64,000 nucleotides of DNA from Nocardiopsis ganjiahuensis DSM 45031 (GCF_000341085.1 NZ_ANBA01000014.1:62001-126000); one strand, 5' to 3'. Shown: positions 8,756 to 16,962, counted from the stretch's first letter. The notes: generated by a model from the sequence alone, not told the origin. Numbers and translations: made by a program.

Positions 8756-9796
8756 ATGAAGTACATGAGGCCTTACGACGCGTTTTTGCTGATCTCCTTC
8801 GGTGGCCCGGAGGGCGAGGACGAGGTCATCCCGTTCCTGGAGAACGTCACCCGCGGGCGCAACATCCCCCGCGAACGGTTGGCGGAGGTCGGTGAGCACT
8901 ACTTCCTCTTCGGTGGAGTGAGCCCGATCAACCAGCAGTGCAGGGACCTGCTCGCCGCCGTCACCGCCGACTTCGACGCCAACGGCATCGACCTTCCGAT
9001 CTACTGGGGAAACCGGTTCTGGGAGCCGATGCTCACCGACACCCTCGCGAAGATGAAGGAGGAGGGGGTGCGCCGCGTGTTGGCGCTGCCCACCTCCGCC
9101 TACTGCAACTGGTCCAGCCGGACCGCCTACCACGAGGACATCCAGCGGGCCCTCGCCGACCTGGGCGAGGACGCCCCCGAGGTCGACCTGATCCGGCCCT
9201 TCTACAGTCACCCCGGGTTCGTCGAGCCCCTGGCGGAGTACACGCAGGACTCCCTGGACAAGCTCCCCGCCGACCAGCGAGAGGGCGTGCGCCTGCTGTT
9301 CTCCGCGCACTCCATCCCGACCGCCATGGCCGAGGCCAGCGGCGGCCCGGACCAGGGCTTCGGTCCGGAGGGCGCCTACGGGGCCCAGCTCGCCGAGGTG
9401 GCCCGCCTGGTGGTCGAGCGCCTGGACCGCGCCTACCCCTACGAGCTCGTCTACCAGAGCCGCAGCGGTCCGCCCAGCCAGCCCTGGCTGGAGCCCGACG
9501 TCAACGACCGGATGGAGCAGCTCGCCGCCGAGGGCGTGCCCGCCGTCGTGGTCGTTCCGCACGGGTTCGTCTCCGACCACATGGAGGTCAAGTTCGACCT
9601 CGACGTGGAGGCCAGGGAGACCGCCGACAAGCTCGGGATCGGCTACGAGCGCGCGCTCAGCCCCGGCACGCACCCCGCGTTCGTGTCCATGGTGACGGAG
9701 CTGGTGCGCGAGTACACCGGGCGCACCGATGAGCGGCGGCTCAGCTCCCTGCCCCGCTGCGCCGAGAGCGGCGGCCGGTGCTGTAAGCAGCGCTGA
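8756..9796 (+). CDS. hemH: Ferrochelatase (coproporphyrin/protoporphyrin type)
   Basis: A 346-residue enzyme that inserts Fe2+ into a porphyrin in haem synthesis; in Actinobacteria the usual substrate is coproporphyrin III. Seen here are the N-terminal LLISFGGPEG, the metal-site FSAHSIPTAM with its conserved His, and the DHMEVKFDLDVEA segment with the catalytic Glu. The C-terminus has a Cys cluster (C-x6-C-C) and there is a further Cys in SAYCNWSS, consistent with the [2Fe-2S] cluster known in mycobacterial and other actinobacterial ferrochelatases. The start ATG 8756 follows GGGGAGC; a second in-frame ATG lies at 8765. The frame is open far upstream but that part is antisense to the oxidase gene. 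Confidence 0.93.
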   Translation: MKYMRPYDAFLLISFGGPEGEDEVIPFLENVTRGRNIPRERLAEVGEHYFLFGGVSPINQQCRDLLAAVTADFDANGIDLPIYWGNRFWEPMLTDTLAKMKEEGVRRVLALPTSAYCNWSSRTAYHEDIQRALADLGEDAPEVDLIRPFYSHPGFVEPLAEYTQDSLDKLPADQREGVRLLFSAHSIPTAMAEASGGPDQGFGPEGAYGAQLAEVARLVVERLDRAYPYELVYQSRSGPPSQPWLEPDVNDRMEQLAAEGVPAVVVVPHGFVSDHMEVKFDLDVEARETADKLGIGYERALSPGTHPAFVSMVTELVREYTGRTDERRLSSLPRCAESGGRCCKQR

Positions 9797-9814
9797 CCGG
9801 CCCTGACCCGGGTC

Positions 9815-9860
9815 CCGAGCGCGAGGTACCCCCCGGTCCTCGCGATCCCCTCGCGCTCGG
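9815..9860 (+). terminator. Hairpin downstream of ferrochelatase
   Basis: Perfect 12-bp arms (9815-9826 and 9849-9860) separated by 22 bases, just after the hemH stop. It could act as a terminator or RNA-stability element. Confidence 0.5.
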
Positions 9861-9865
9861 CGAAC

Positions 9866-9940
9866 GACCCAGGTCTGGGTCAACAATGTTGACGCCCTCT
9901 GAGGTGGGAAAACGAAAAAAGAGGTAGTGACCCGGGTCAC
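9866..9940 (+). promoter_or_regulatory. Cluster of three palindromes upstream of the S9 peptidase
   Basis: Three inverted repeats are packed into 75 bases: GACCCAG-GT-CTGGGTC (9866-9881), GTCAACA-A-TGTTGAC (9879-9893), and GTGACCCGGGTCAC (9927-9940, perfect 14-bp). The second contains TTGACG, a possible -35 box. They lie 55-130 bases before the TTG start at 9996, so they look like operators for that gene. Confidence 0.5.
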
Positions 9941-9995
9941 CAGGACCGATAGGGTCGGCTCCGACCACAAGTCGACGGTTTCAGGAGATTTTGTC

Positions 9996-12038
9996 TTGGT
10001 TCGTTCCTGGTATGAACTGCCGGAGTACGTCCGCCTGCGCCGCGTGAACGGGCTGCGCCTGTCCCCGGACGGCACCCGCCTCGTCGCGCCCGTGAGCGAC
10101 ATCGCCCCCGACGCCAAGTCCTTCCGCAGCGCCCTGTGGGAGATCGACACCGCCCCCGAGTCCGAGGGCGGGCGCGCACCCCGGCGCCTGACCCGCTCCA
10201 CCAAGGGCGAGTCCGGCGTCGAGTTCCTCCCCGACGGATCGGTGCTCTTCACCACCGGCCGGGCCGACCCCGAGGCCAAGGACGAGGACAAGCCCAAGTC
10301 CGCCCTGTGGCTGCTGCCGGCGGACGGCGGAGAGGCCCGCCAGGTCGCCTCCCGGCCCGGCGGCGTGGGCGCCTTCACGGTCGCCCGCGACTCCGGCCTG
10401 GTGGCCTTCACCGGCAAGGTGCTGCCCGGGTCCGAGGACGACGAGGCCGACACCGAGGCCAGGAAGGCCCGGGAGGAGGCCGGGGTCACCGCCATCCTCC
10501 ACGAGGCCCTGCCGGTCCGCTCCTGGGACAGCGATGTCGGTCCGGACCACCCCCGCGTCTTCACGGCCACCCCGCCCGAGGACGAGGACGCCCGCCTCGG
10601 CGAGCCCCGGGACCTCACCCCCGACGCCGGACTGTCCCTGCTCGGCGCCTCCCCGGCGCTGACCCCCGACGGTTCCACCCTGCTCACCGGCTGGGCCGTG
10701 CCCACCTCCGGCGGGGCCCGCCGTGACGAGGTCGTCGCGATCGACGTGGCCACCGGCGAGCGCCGCACCGTCGCGGGCGGCCCCGACGCGGGGTTCGAGT
10801 TCGACGGGCCCCTGGTCTCCCCGGACGGCACCAAGGTCCTGGTCTCCGCCAGTGACGAGGGCAGCTACGACGGCGAGCCCCGCAACGCCACGCTGTGGAT
10901 CACCGACCTGGCCACCGGCGAGGGCCGCGACCTGCTGCCCGAGCACGAGCTCTGGCCCCGGGGCTACGTGTGGTCGGCGGACTCCGGCACGGTCTTCCTC
11001 ATCGCCGACGAGAACGGCCGCCGCCCGGTCTTCCGCCTGGACCTGGCCACCGGCTCGCTCACCCGGATCACCGGCGACCACGGCGCCTACAGTGCGCTGA
11101 ACCCGTCCCCCGACGGCCGCCACGTCTACGCGCTGCGCGACGCCTGGGACGCCCCGCCCGCTCCGGTGCGCCTGGACGCCGACGCCACCGACGGCCGGCC
11201 CACCTACCTGCGCACCCCCGGGTCCGAGCTGACCATGCCGGGCACGCTCACCGAGGTCGAGACCACCGCCGACGACGGCACCCGGATCCGGTCCTGGCTG
11301 GTGCTGCCCGAGGAGGCCTCCGCCGCGTCCCCCGCCCCGCTCATGCTCTGGGTCCACGGCGGCCCCTACATGAGTTTCAACGGCTGGTCCTGGCGCTGGA
11401 ACCCGTGGCTGCTGGCCGCCCGCGGCTACGCCGTCCTGCTCCCGGACCCCGCGCTGTCCACCGGCTACGGCCAGGACATGCTCCGCCGGGCCTGGGGCCA
11501 GTGGGGTCCGCGCACGCACGCCGACGTCATGTCGATCACGGACGCCGCCGAGGCCCGCGAGGACATCGACGCCGAACGCACCGCCATGATGGGCGGCTCC
11601 TTCGGCGGCTACATGGCCAACTGGATCGCCGGGCACACCGACCGGTTCAAGGCGATCGTCTCGCACGCCTCCCTGTGGCAGCTGGACGGGTTCAGCGGCA
11701 CCACCGACTACCCGCCGGTGTGGGAGAGCGAGTTCGGCACCCCGCTGGCCCAGCCGGAGCGCTACCAGCTGAACTCGCCGCACCTGCACGCCGACAAGAT
11801 CCGCACCCCGATGCTGGTCATCCACGGTGACAAGGACTACCGGGTGCCGATCGGCGAGGGCCTGCGCCTGTGGCGCGACCTGCTCCTGCACGAGGTCGAC
11901 GCGAAGTTCCTGTACTTCCCGGACGAGAACCACTGGATCCTGACGCCCGGCAACGCCCAGGTCTGGTACGAGACGGTCTACGCCTTCCTGGACCACCACG
12001 TCCACGGCAAGGAGTGGATCAAGCCCGAGCTGCTCTAG
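9996..12038 (+). CDS. S9 family prolyl oligopeptidase-type peptidase
   Basis: A 680-residue serine peptidase with an N-terminal beta-propeller (about residues 10-400, with repeated GTxVF/WTADG-like blades) and a C-terminal alpha/beta-hydrolase domain. The catalytic core shows HGGPY (oxyanion region), GGSFGGYMANW with the nucleophile Ser, the Asp of HGDKDYRVP, and the His of PDENHWIL. No signal peptide is visible, so it is probably cytoplasmic and cleaves small peptides. I chose the TTG at 9996 because AGGAG lies eight bases upstream; no ATG has a comparable site. Three palindromes lie upstream and a long hairpin follows the stop. Confidence 0.9.
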   Translation: MVRSWYELPEYVRLRRVNGLRLSPDGTRLVAPVSDIAPDAKSFRSALWEIDTAPESEGGRAPRRLTRSTKGESGVEFLPDGSVLFTTGRADPEAKDEDKPKSALWLLPADGGEARQVASRPGGVGAFTVARDSGLVAFTGKVLPGSEDDEADTEARKAREEAGVTAILHEALPVRSWDSDVGPDHPRVFTATPPEDEDARLGEPRDLTPDAGLSLLGASPALTPDGSTLLTGWAVPTSGGARRDEVVAIDVATGERRTVAGGPDAGFEFDGPLVSPDGTKVLVSASDEGSYDGEPRNATLWITDLATGEGRDLLPEHELWPRGYVWSADSGTVFLIADENGRRPVFRLDLATGSLTRITGDHGAYSALNPSPDGRHVYALRDAWDAPPAPVRLDADATDGRPTYLRTPGSELTMPGTLTEVETTADDGTRIRSWLVLPEEASAASPAPLMLWVHGGPYMSFNGWSWRWNPWLLAARGYAVLLPDPALSTGYGQDMLRRAWGQWGPRTHADVMSITDAAEAREDIDAERTAMMGGSFGGYMANWIAGHTDRFKAIVSHASLWQLDGFSGTTDYPPVWESEFGTPLAQPERYQLNSPHLHADKIRTPMLVIHGDKDYRVPIGEGLRLWRDLLLHEVDAKFLYFPDENHWILTPGNAQVWYETVYAFLDHHVHGKEWIKPELL

Positions 12039-12090
12039 GGCCGAAGAGCCGGTCGGCCCCCGGTGGCGGGCCGGCTCGTCGAAGGCGGAT

Positions 12091-12135
12091 CCGTCGGGGT
12101 CCGGGTCCGGTGCCACCGGGCCCGGACCCCGACGG
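12091..12135 (+). terminator. Strong hairpin terminator after the S9 peptidase
   Basis: 15-bp perfect outer stem (12091-12105 with 12121-12135), extended inward by about five more pairs including one G-T wobble, with a 5-nt loop. Confidence 0.75.
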
Positions 12136-12211
12136 CAGGCGGGGACGAGCTCGTCGACCCGGTTCCGGGACGGGGCCGTCGCTACTTGAACGGGCTCACC
12201 GGCTGAGATCC

Positions 12212-12248
12212 TTGTCTGATACTCGATTACGGCCTATGTTGGCCCTGA
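12212..12248 (+). promoter_or_regulatory. Promoter for a leaderless TetR-type gene
   Basis: TTGTCT (12212-12217) and TATGTT (12235-12240) are spaced by exactly 17 bases. The expected transcription start, about 7 bases after the -10 box, falls on the ATG at 12248, and no ribosome site precedes that ATG. The transcript is therefore probably leaderless. Confidence 0.55.
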
Positions 12249-13060
12249 TGTCAGATTTCGAGCACGCACGAGTCCCGGACGATCTGGTGGGCGCGGCGAT
12301 CCGCGCGGCCGAACGGACGGGGAAGGACGTGGCCGACGTGTCCCTCGTCGAGATCGCCCGGGAGGCGGGTGTCTCCCGCAGCACCCTCCTGCGCCGCCTC
12401 GGAGGCACGCGCGGGGTGCTCGACGAGGCGGTCCGTGCGGCCGGAGTCGATCCGGGCGGACGGCCGCCCGTCCGGGAACGGGCGGCCGAGGCCGGGGCCC
12501 GCATGATGGGGGAGCTGGGTCTGGCCGCCACCACCGCGGAGGCGGTCGCGGTAGCCGCCGACTGCTCGGTGCACAGCGTCTACGCGGCCTTCGGCTCCCG
12601 CGACGGCCTGCTGGCGGAGATCTTCGAACGGCACAGCCCTCTGCCCGGCCTGGAGGCCTACCTCGCCGACGCGGGCGAGGACCTGTCCGCCACCGTCCAC
12701 GGCGTCCACCTGCTGGTCGCCCGCACCCTCGTCCGCGAGCCCCGGGTGATGCCGGCACTCATCGCGGACGTGTTCGCCAGGCCCACCGGTCCCACCCGGA
12801 ACCTGATGGCCACCCGCTTCCTCCCCCGGGCCCTGTCCGTCATGGGCGGCTGGCTGTCCCGCGAGGTCGCCGGCGGGCGCGTCCGCGATCTGCCCCTGCC
12901 CCTGCTCGTCCAGCAGCTGCTCTCGCCCGTCGTGGTCCACTTCTCCCTCCGCCCGGCCCTGGCGGGGGTACCAGACGTCGATTTTCCCGACCTGGAAGGG
13001 ACCTGCGCCGTGTTCAGCGACGCCTTCCTCCGGGCCGTGGCGACCGAACCGCCGCACTGA
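12248..13060 (+). CDS. TetR-type regulator with two successive HTH domains
   Basis: A 270-residue putative repressor. Two TetR-like DNA-binding segments follow one another: VSLVEIAREAGVSRSTLLRR (about residues 36-55) and, after a GARMMGELG linker, a second unit containing AEAVAVAADCSVHSVYAAFG around 98-118, followed by a normal-looking ligand domain. Usual TetR proteins are 190-220 residues with one such domain. It sits 40 bases before, and on the same strand as, an FAD monooxygenase that it may control. A promoter placed so that the mRNA starts at the ATG supports this start; in-frame ATG/TTG codons at 12236-12241 lie inside the -10 box. Confidence 0.8.
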   Translation: MSDFEHARVPDDLVGAAIRAAERTGKDVADVSLVEIAREAGVSRSTLLRRLGGTRGVLDEAVRAAGVDPGGRPPVRERAAEAGARMMGELGLAATTAEAVAVAADCSVHSVYAAFGSRDGLLAEIFERHSPLPGLEAYLADAGEDLSATVHGVHLLVARTLVREPRVMPALIADVFARPTGPTRNLMATRFLPRALSVMGGWLSREVAGGRVRDLPLPLLVQQLLSPVVVHFSLRPALAGVPDVDFPDLEGTCAVFSDAFLRAVATEPPH

Positions 13061-13100
13061 ACAGGGACGGCCCCGCCTTTCCTGGAACGGGAGGTTCCCG

Positions 13101-14369
13101 ATGACCGAACACACGACCTGCCTGATCGCCGGCGGCGGACCCGCCGGCATGATGCTCGGCCTGCTGCTCGCCCGTGCGGGTGTGGCGGTGACCGTGCTGG
13201 AGAAGCACGACGACTTCCTGCGGGACTTCCGCGGCGACACCGTCCACCCCTCCACCGTGCGCCTGTTGGACGAACTGGGCCTGGGGGAGCGGTTCGCCGC
13301 ACTGCCGCAGAGCGCCCTGGACCGGGTGGCCTTCCCGCTCGGCGGGGGACGGGTCGTGACCGTCGCCGACTTCCGGCGGCTGCCCGGCCCGTACCGGCAC
13401 ATCGCCATGGTTCCCCAGTGGGACCTGCTCGACCTCCTCGCCTCCGCGGCCGGGGAGGAGGCCGCCTTCACCCTGAGGACGGGGACCGAGGTCACGGGGC
13501 TGCTCCGCGAGGGCGGTCGCGTGGTCGGGGCCCGGTACCGGGGGCCGGGAGGCGAGGGGGAGATCCGCGCGGACCTGACCGTGGCCTGCGACGGCCGAGG
13601 GTCCCTCGTCCGGCGGGAGGCGGGGCTGGTCCCCCGCGAGTTCCCCGTGGGCATCGACGCCTGGTGGTTCCGGCTGCCCGGAGCATCGGAGCACGTCACG
13701 GCACTCACCCCGCGGGTCGGGCTGGGCCGGTTCCTCGTGGTGATCCCGAGGGAGGACTTCCTCCAGGTCGCCTACATCGGTCGCAAGGGCACCGACCGGG
13801 AGCTGCGCGCCCGGGGAGTGGAGGCGTTCCGCGCCGACGTCGCCGAACTCCTCCCGGAACTCCCCGACCAGGTCGGCGCCCTGGAGTCGATGGACCAGGT
13901 CAAGCACCTGGACGTGCGGCTGAACCGCCTGCGCCGGTGGCACACCGACGGGCTGCTGTGCATCGGCGACGCCGCGCACGCGATGTCCCCGATCGGCGGA
14001 GTGGGCATCAACCTCGCCGTCCAGGACGCGGTCGCGGCGGCGACCCTGCTGGCCGGGCCGCTCAGGGCCGGCCGCGCCGACGCGGGCGCCCTGGCGCGGG
14101 TACGGCGCCGCAGGCTCCTGCCGACCGTCGTCGTCCAACTCCTGCAACGGGTCATGGAGAAGCTCCTGGCACAACCGATGATCCAGGGCAGGAGGCTGGG
14201 GCCGCCCCGGCCGGTGCTGGCCCTGGTGGAGCACCTGCCGTTCCTGACCGCGGTGCCGGCCCGCCTCATCGGCCTGGGACTGCGCTCCGAACACGCACCG
14301 GGGTTCGCCCGCCGCCGACCTGCCCGCTCCCCGCGGGCCGGCGGCACCGACCCGGCCCCGGGGCCCTGA
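13101..14369 (+). CDS. FAD-dependent monooxygenase (aromatic hydroxylase family)
   Basis: A 422-residue class A flavin monooxygenase. It shows the N-terminal dinucleotide-binding motif IAGGGPAGMMLGLLLARAG ending in an acidic residue (LEKHDD), the middle DG motif (TVACDGRGSLVR), and the GD motif with following helix (LLCIGDAAHAMSPIGGVGIN). These bind FAD and control NAD(P)H use. By family it hydroxylates an aromatic or quinone-like substrate with O2; the substrate is unknown. GGGAGG precedes the ATG. It directly follows the double-HTH regulator, which suggests inducible detoxification or a catabolic role. The C-terminus past residue 400 is Arg/Pro-rich and not conserved. Confidence 0.88.
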   Translation: MTEHTTCLIAGGGPAGMMLGLLLARAGVAVTVLEKHDDFLRDFRGDTVHPSTVRLLDELGLGERFAALPQSALDRVAFPLGGGRVVTVADFRRLPGPYRHIAMVPQWDLLDLLASAAGEEAAFTLRTGTEVTGLLREGGRVVGARYRGPGGEGEIRADLTVACDGRGSLVRREAGLVPREFPVGIDAWWFRLPGASEHVTALTPRVGLGRFLVVIPREDFLQVAYIGRKGTDRELRARGVEAFRADVAELLPELPDQVGALESMDQVKHLDVRLNRLRRWHTDGLLCIGDAAHAMSPIGGVGINLAVQDAVAAATLLAGPLRAGRADAGALARVRRRRLLPTVVVQLLQRVMEKLLAQPMIQGRRLGPPRPVLALVEHLPFLTAVPARLIGLGLRSEHAPGFARRRPARSPRAGGTDPAPGP

Positions 14370-14460
14370 CACGCCGCGGCGGCCGGGGCGCGGCGTAGAG
14401 TTCGTTGGCGGAAGCGTCCAGGCACGACCGCGCCTGGCGGCCACGAGCGGAAGGGCACCA

Positions 14461-15273
14461 GTGAGCACCACCCAGTCCCCACACGACCCGGAGAAGCTGC
14501 GGGACCTCGCCGTCGCGGTGGCGGCGGAGGCCGGGGAGCTCGCGGCCAAGGGGCAGGAGGGCATCACCGTCCTGGAGACCAAGTCCAGCCCCACCGACGT
14601 CGTCACCGAGATGGACCGCGCCACCGAGGACCTGATCCGGGACCGGCTGCTCGCGGCCCGGCCGGACGACGCGGTCCTCGGTGAGGAGGGTGGCGGCGCC
14701 GACGGCACCAGCGGGGTGCGGTGGGTCGTCGACCCCATCGACGGCACCGTGAACTACCTGTACGGAAGCCCCGACTGGGGTGTGGCCGTCGGTGCGGAGA
14801 TCGACGGTGTGGTCGTGGCGGCCGCGGTCCACCTGCCCCTCCACCGGCAGATGTTCGACGCGGTCCTCGGCGGCGGGTCCCGGCTCGACGGCCGTGCCCT
14901 GCGCGCCCCGGAGGCGGTTCCGCTGGACCGGGCCCTGGTCGCCACCGGCTTCGGCTACTTCCCCGAGCGCCGCCTCCAGCAGGCCAGGGTCCTCACCGGC
15001 GTGATCCCGCACATCCGCGACATCCGCCGGGGCGGTTCGGCCGCGGTCGACATCACCGGCATGGCCACCGGGCGCTACAACGCCTACTACGAGCGGGGCC
15101 TCCACCTGTGGGACTGGGCCGCACCGGGCCTGGTCGCCAGCGAGGCCGGGCTGCGGGTGGGCGGCCTGCACGGCGGTCCGCCCGGCAACGACCTGGTGAT
15201 CGTCGCCCGCCCCGGCCTCTACGAGCAGCTCGACGCGCTCCTGGCCCCGCTCGGAGCCGACACCGACGCCTGA
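14461..15273 (+). CDS. Inositol monophosphatase family protein (SuhB-like)
   Basis: A 270-residue Mg2+-dependent phosphatase. Metal-site motifs are all present: GEEGG, WVVDPIDGTVNYLYG, and the C-terminal WDWAAPGLVASEAG. In actinomycetes members hydrolyse inositol-1-phosphate (or related sugar phosphates), giving inositol for phospholipids and mycothiol. The GTG start at 14461 follows a GCGGAAGGG site. In my memory of Streptomyces and mycobacterial chromosomes a gene of this family lies close to DUF4193 and dut, as it does here. Two consecutive hairpins follow the gene. Confidence 0.9.
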   Translation: MSTTQSPHDPEKLRDLAVAVAAEAGELAAKGQEGITVLETKSSPTDVVTEMDRATEDLIRDRLLAARPDDAVLGEEGGGADGTSGVRWVVDPIDGTVNYLYGSPDWGVAVGAEIDGVVVAAAVHLPLHRQMFDAVLGGGSRLDGRALRAPEAVPLDRALVATGFGYFPERRLQQARVLTGVIPHIRDIRRGGSAAVDITGMATGRYNAYYERGLHLWDWAAPGLVASEAGLRVGGLHGGPPGNDLVIVARPGLYEQLDALLAPLGADTDA

Positions 15274-15297
15274 GCCGCGCCCCGCGCGGACATGCGA

Positions 15298-15328
15298 GTG
15301 CCCCGGACACGGTCGGTGTCCGGGGCAC
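15298..15328. terminator. Hairpin terminator after the inositol monophosphatase gene
   Basis: Perfect 13-bp stem (15298-15310 with 15316-15328), loop GGTCG. A second 9-bp stem (15351-15359 with 15381-15389) lies closer to the convergent small gene at 15444-15608 and may serve it. Confidence 0.75.
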
Positions 15329-15443
15329 GGTCGGTGTTCGGGGTACAGGAGAGGCGGGGTCGGGATCCCTGGGGTACCCGCCCCGCCTCGGCGTCAGAAG
15401 TCCCCGTCCCCCTCAGGGGCGGGGACAGCGTCGGCCGCTCCGG

Positions 15444-15608
15444 TCAGCAGTGGGTGTCGACGCCGTTGCGGGCAGCGATGCGGTAGAGATCCTCGAGCTC
15501 CGACGCATGGGTGTCGGCAAGGAAGTCGTCCCCGGCGGCCTGCGCCGACTCGAGCGACCGGTAGGTCTCGCTGATACGGACCTTGATCTCCGCCATGAAC
15601 TCGCCCAT
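15444..15608 (-). CDS. Small conserved actinobacterial protein, 54 residues
   Basis: A short acidic, mostly helical protein (MGEFMAEIKVRISETYRSLE and onward, ending NGVDTHC). The ATG at 15608 has GGAAGAGGTGCA directly upstream, a good ribosome site, and the codon third positions are strongly G/C. I recall similar ~50-residue proteins of unknown function in Streptomyces, so I treat it as real. No motif tells its job. Its in-frame extension upstream lacks a ribosome site and looks non-coding. Confidence 0.65.
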   Translation of the reverse strand: MGEFMAEIKVRISETYRSLESAQAAGDDFLADTHASELEDLYRIAARNGVDTHC

Positions 15609-16039
15609 TGCACCTCTTCCAGGGGTAGGCACCGGGACATGTCGATGCCCCGGTGTACATCCGTATGCGCACGCCTGCGCGTCCGCACGAATCGAAGTCG
15701 TCACGACCCTGTGACATGCGTGCTCGTCGCGGTCCGGGGCGGTGCCCGGTGTCCACGCGTGCGTCTCCTACCTCTACCGCACTGTGAGCCACGTCAAACC
15801 ACCGCCCCCCCGCGCGTGATCCTTCCGTAATTTTCCACGGGGGTGGGGCCCGCTTCCGCAGGATGGAAAGCGGCCCGTCGGGAGGGGCCGCGGGACCGCG
15901 TGGGGGGTGCGCGTCCGACCGACACGAACACTCGGGGCAAGCGATCGAAAAGAGTGTCACAAGACACATTTCCCGAACAGGGCTTGTGCTTACTTGTTTC
16001 TTATTCTTGATGTGTCAGATTTGAGATGTGCGGGGTTGA

Positions 16040-16076
16040 GCCGTCGCCGACGGTTGGGGGATTCGTCGGCGGCGGC
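16040..16076 (+). promoter_or_regulatory. Leader hairpin with a G-rich loop
   Basis: A 13-bp stem with one G-T wobble (16040-16052 with 16064-16076) closes the loop GTTGGGGGATT. The core TTGGGGGAT recurs in the loop of the terminator hairpin at 16229-16266. Two hairpins sharing a loop sequence in one leader suggests a structured regulatory RNA or a small RNA. Confidence 0.45.
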
Positions 16077-16228
16077 CACCCCGTGCGTAGGGGAGTTGCG
16101 AAGCTCCCGGTCCAGCGCCCGTGCCACACGGGGGCGAGGAGAGAGGGGCTCCCCCCGGAGCCCACACGGGTTTACCGTCTCCTTACTCCCACTGTGAGAG
16201 AACGGTTGACGCGGCCGGGACCAAGAAC

Positions 16229-16275
16229 GCCGCTGCCGGTGTGTTGGGGGATGCGCCGGCAGCGGCCCCCTTTTT
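16229..16275 (+). terminator. Intrinsic terminator inside the cutRS leader
   Basis: A perfect 11-bp GC stem (16229-16239 with 16256-16266), a 16-nt loop containing TTGGGGGAT, then CCCCTTTTT (16267-16275). A T-tract is rare in this genome, so this is one of the clearest intrinsic terminators in the window. It lies upstream, not downstream, of cutR, so it either ends a small RNA from the 16.0-16.2 kb region or attenuates cutRS transcription. Confidence 0.65.
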
Positions 16276-16308
16276 GTTTCCAGACACCGATGCTTGAGAA
16301 GGACAACG

Positions 16309-16962
16309 TTGCGCGTACTCGTGGTCGAAGACGAACGGGTCCTGGCTGACACAGTGGCGGTCGGACTGCGGCGGGAGTCCATGGCGGTCGACGTCGTCTA
16401 CGACGGGGACGCCGCCCTCGAGTACACAGCGGTCAACGACTACGACGTCGTCGTCCTCGACCGCGACCTCCCCGGAACCCACGGCGACGACGTCGCCCGC
16501 TCCCTGGTCAACGAGAGCTACAACGGCCGCATCCTGATGCTCACCGCCTCCGACGGTGTCGAGGACAAGGTCGAGGGGCTCACGATCGGGGCCGACGACT
16601 ACCTGGCCAAGCCCTTCGCCTTCGCCGAACTCATCGCCCGGGTGCACGCCCTGGGCCGACGCTCGGCGCCCCCGCTGCCGCCGGTGCTGGAGCGGGGCGG
16701 CATCACCCTGGACCCGGCCAACCACCAGGTTCACCGCGACGGCCGTGAGGTATCGCTCACCCCGAAGGAGTTCGCGGTCCTCCAGGTGCTCATGCGCGCC
16801 CAGGGAACCGTGGTCAGCGCCGAGGGACTGCTGGAGAAGGCCTGGGACGAGAACGCCGACCCCTTCACCAACGTCGTCCGGGTCACCGTGATGACCCTGC
16901 GCAAGAAACTCGGTGACCCTCCGGTCATCCAGACCGTCCCGGGGGCGGGGTACCGCTTGTGA
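16309..16962 (+). CDS. cutR: Response regulator CutR (OmpR/PhoB family)
   Basis: A 217-residue transcription factor. The receiver domain (1-118) shows the acidic pair after VLVVEDE, the phosphorylated Asp in VVVLDRDLPG, the Thr of MLTASD and the Lys of YLAKPF. The C-terminal winged helix (about 125-217) ends with FTNVVRVTVMTLRKKLG and VPGAGYRL. The sequence closely matches my memory of Streptomyces CutR. The start is the TTG at 16309, which gives MRVLVVEDE and has AGAAGGA about seven bases upstream. Its TGA overlaps the GTG of the sensor kinase gene by four bases. CutRS is reported to respond to secreted-protein folding or redox state; I infer the same here. Confidence 0.88.
   Translation: MRVLVVEDERVLADTVAVGLRRESMAVDVVYDGDAALEYTAVNDYDVVVLDRDLPGTHGDDVARSLVNESYNGRILMLTASDGVEDKVEGLTIGADDYLAKPFAFAELIARVHALGRRSAPPLPPVLERGGITLDPANHQVHRDGREVSLTPKEFAVLQVLMRAQGTVVSAEGLLEKAWDENADPFTNVVRVTVMTLRKKLGDPPVIQTVPGAGYRL

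Larger units (their letters stand above)
15609..16308. other. Long intergenic region with the structured cutRS leader
   Basis: About 700 bases hold no convincing protein gene. The left part (15640-15830) has the promoter side of the 54-residue gene. An AT-rich patch around 15940-16030 is the likely promoter area for the right half. From 16040 to 16275 the sequence is a series of stable hairpins, ending with an intrinsic terminator 34 bases before the cutR start; see separate entries. Confidence 0.6.

Noticed and set aside
13101..14369. FAD monooxygenase as partner of the enediyne flavin reductase
   Set aside because: It belongs to the one-component class with its own NAD(P)H-dependent reduction and lies 27 kb away next to its own regulator.
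16040..16266. 6C-type small RNA on the minus strand
   Set aside because: The loops would read CCCCC on that strand, but the hairpins are ~190 bases apart and the T-tract is on the plus strand, so the known 6C layout does not fit.
16026..16349. Open frame across the cutRS leader
   Set aside because: No ribosome site, ends out of frame inside cutR, and the DNA is better explained by hairpins and a terminator.
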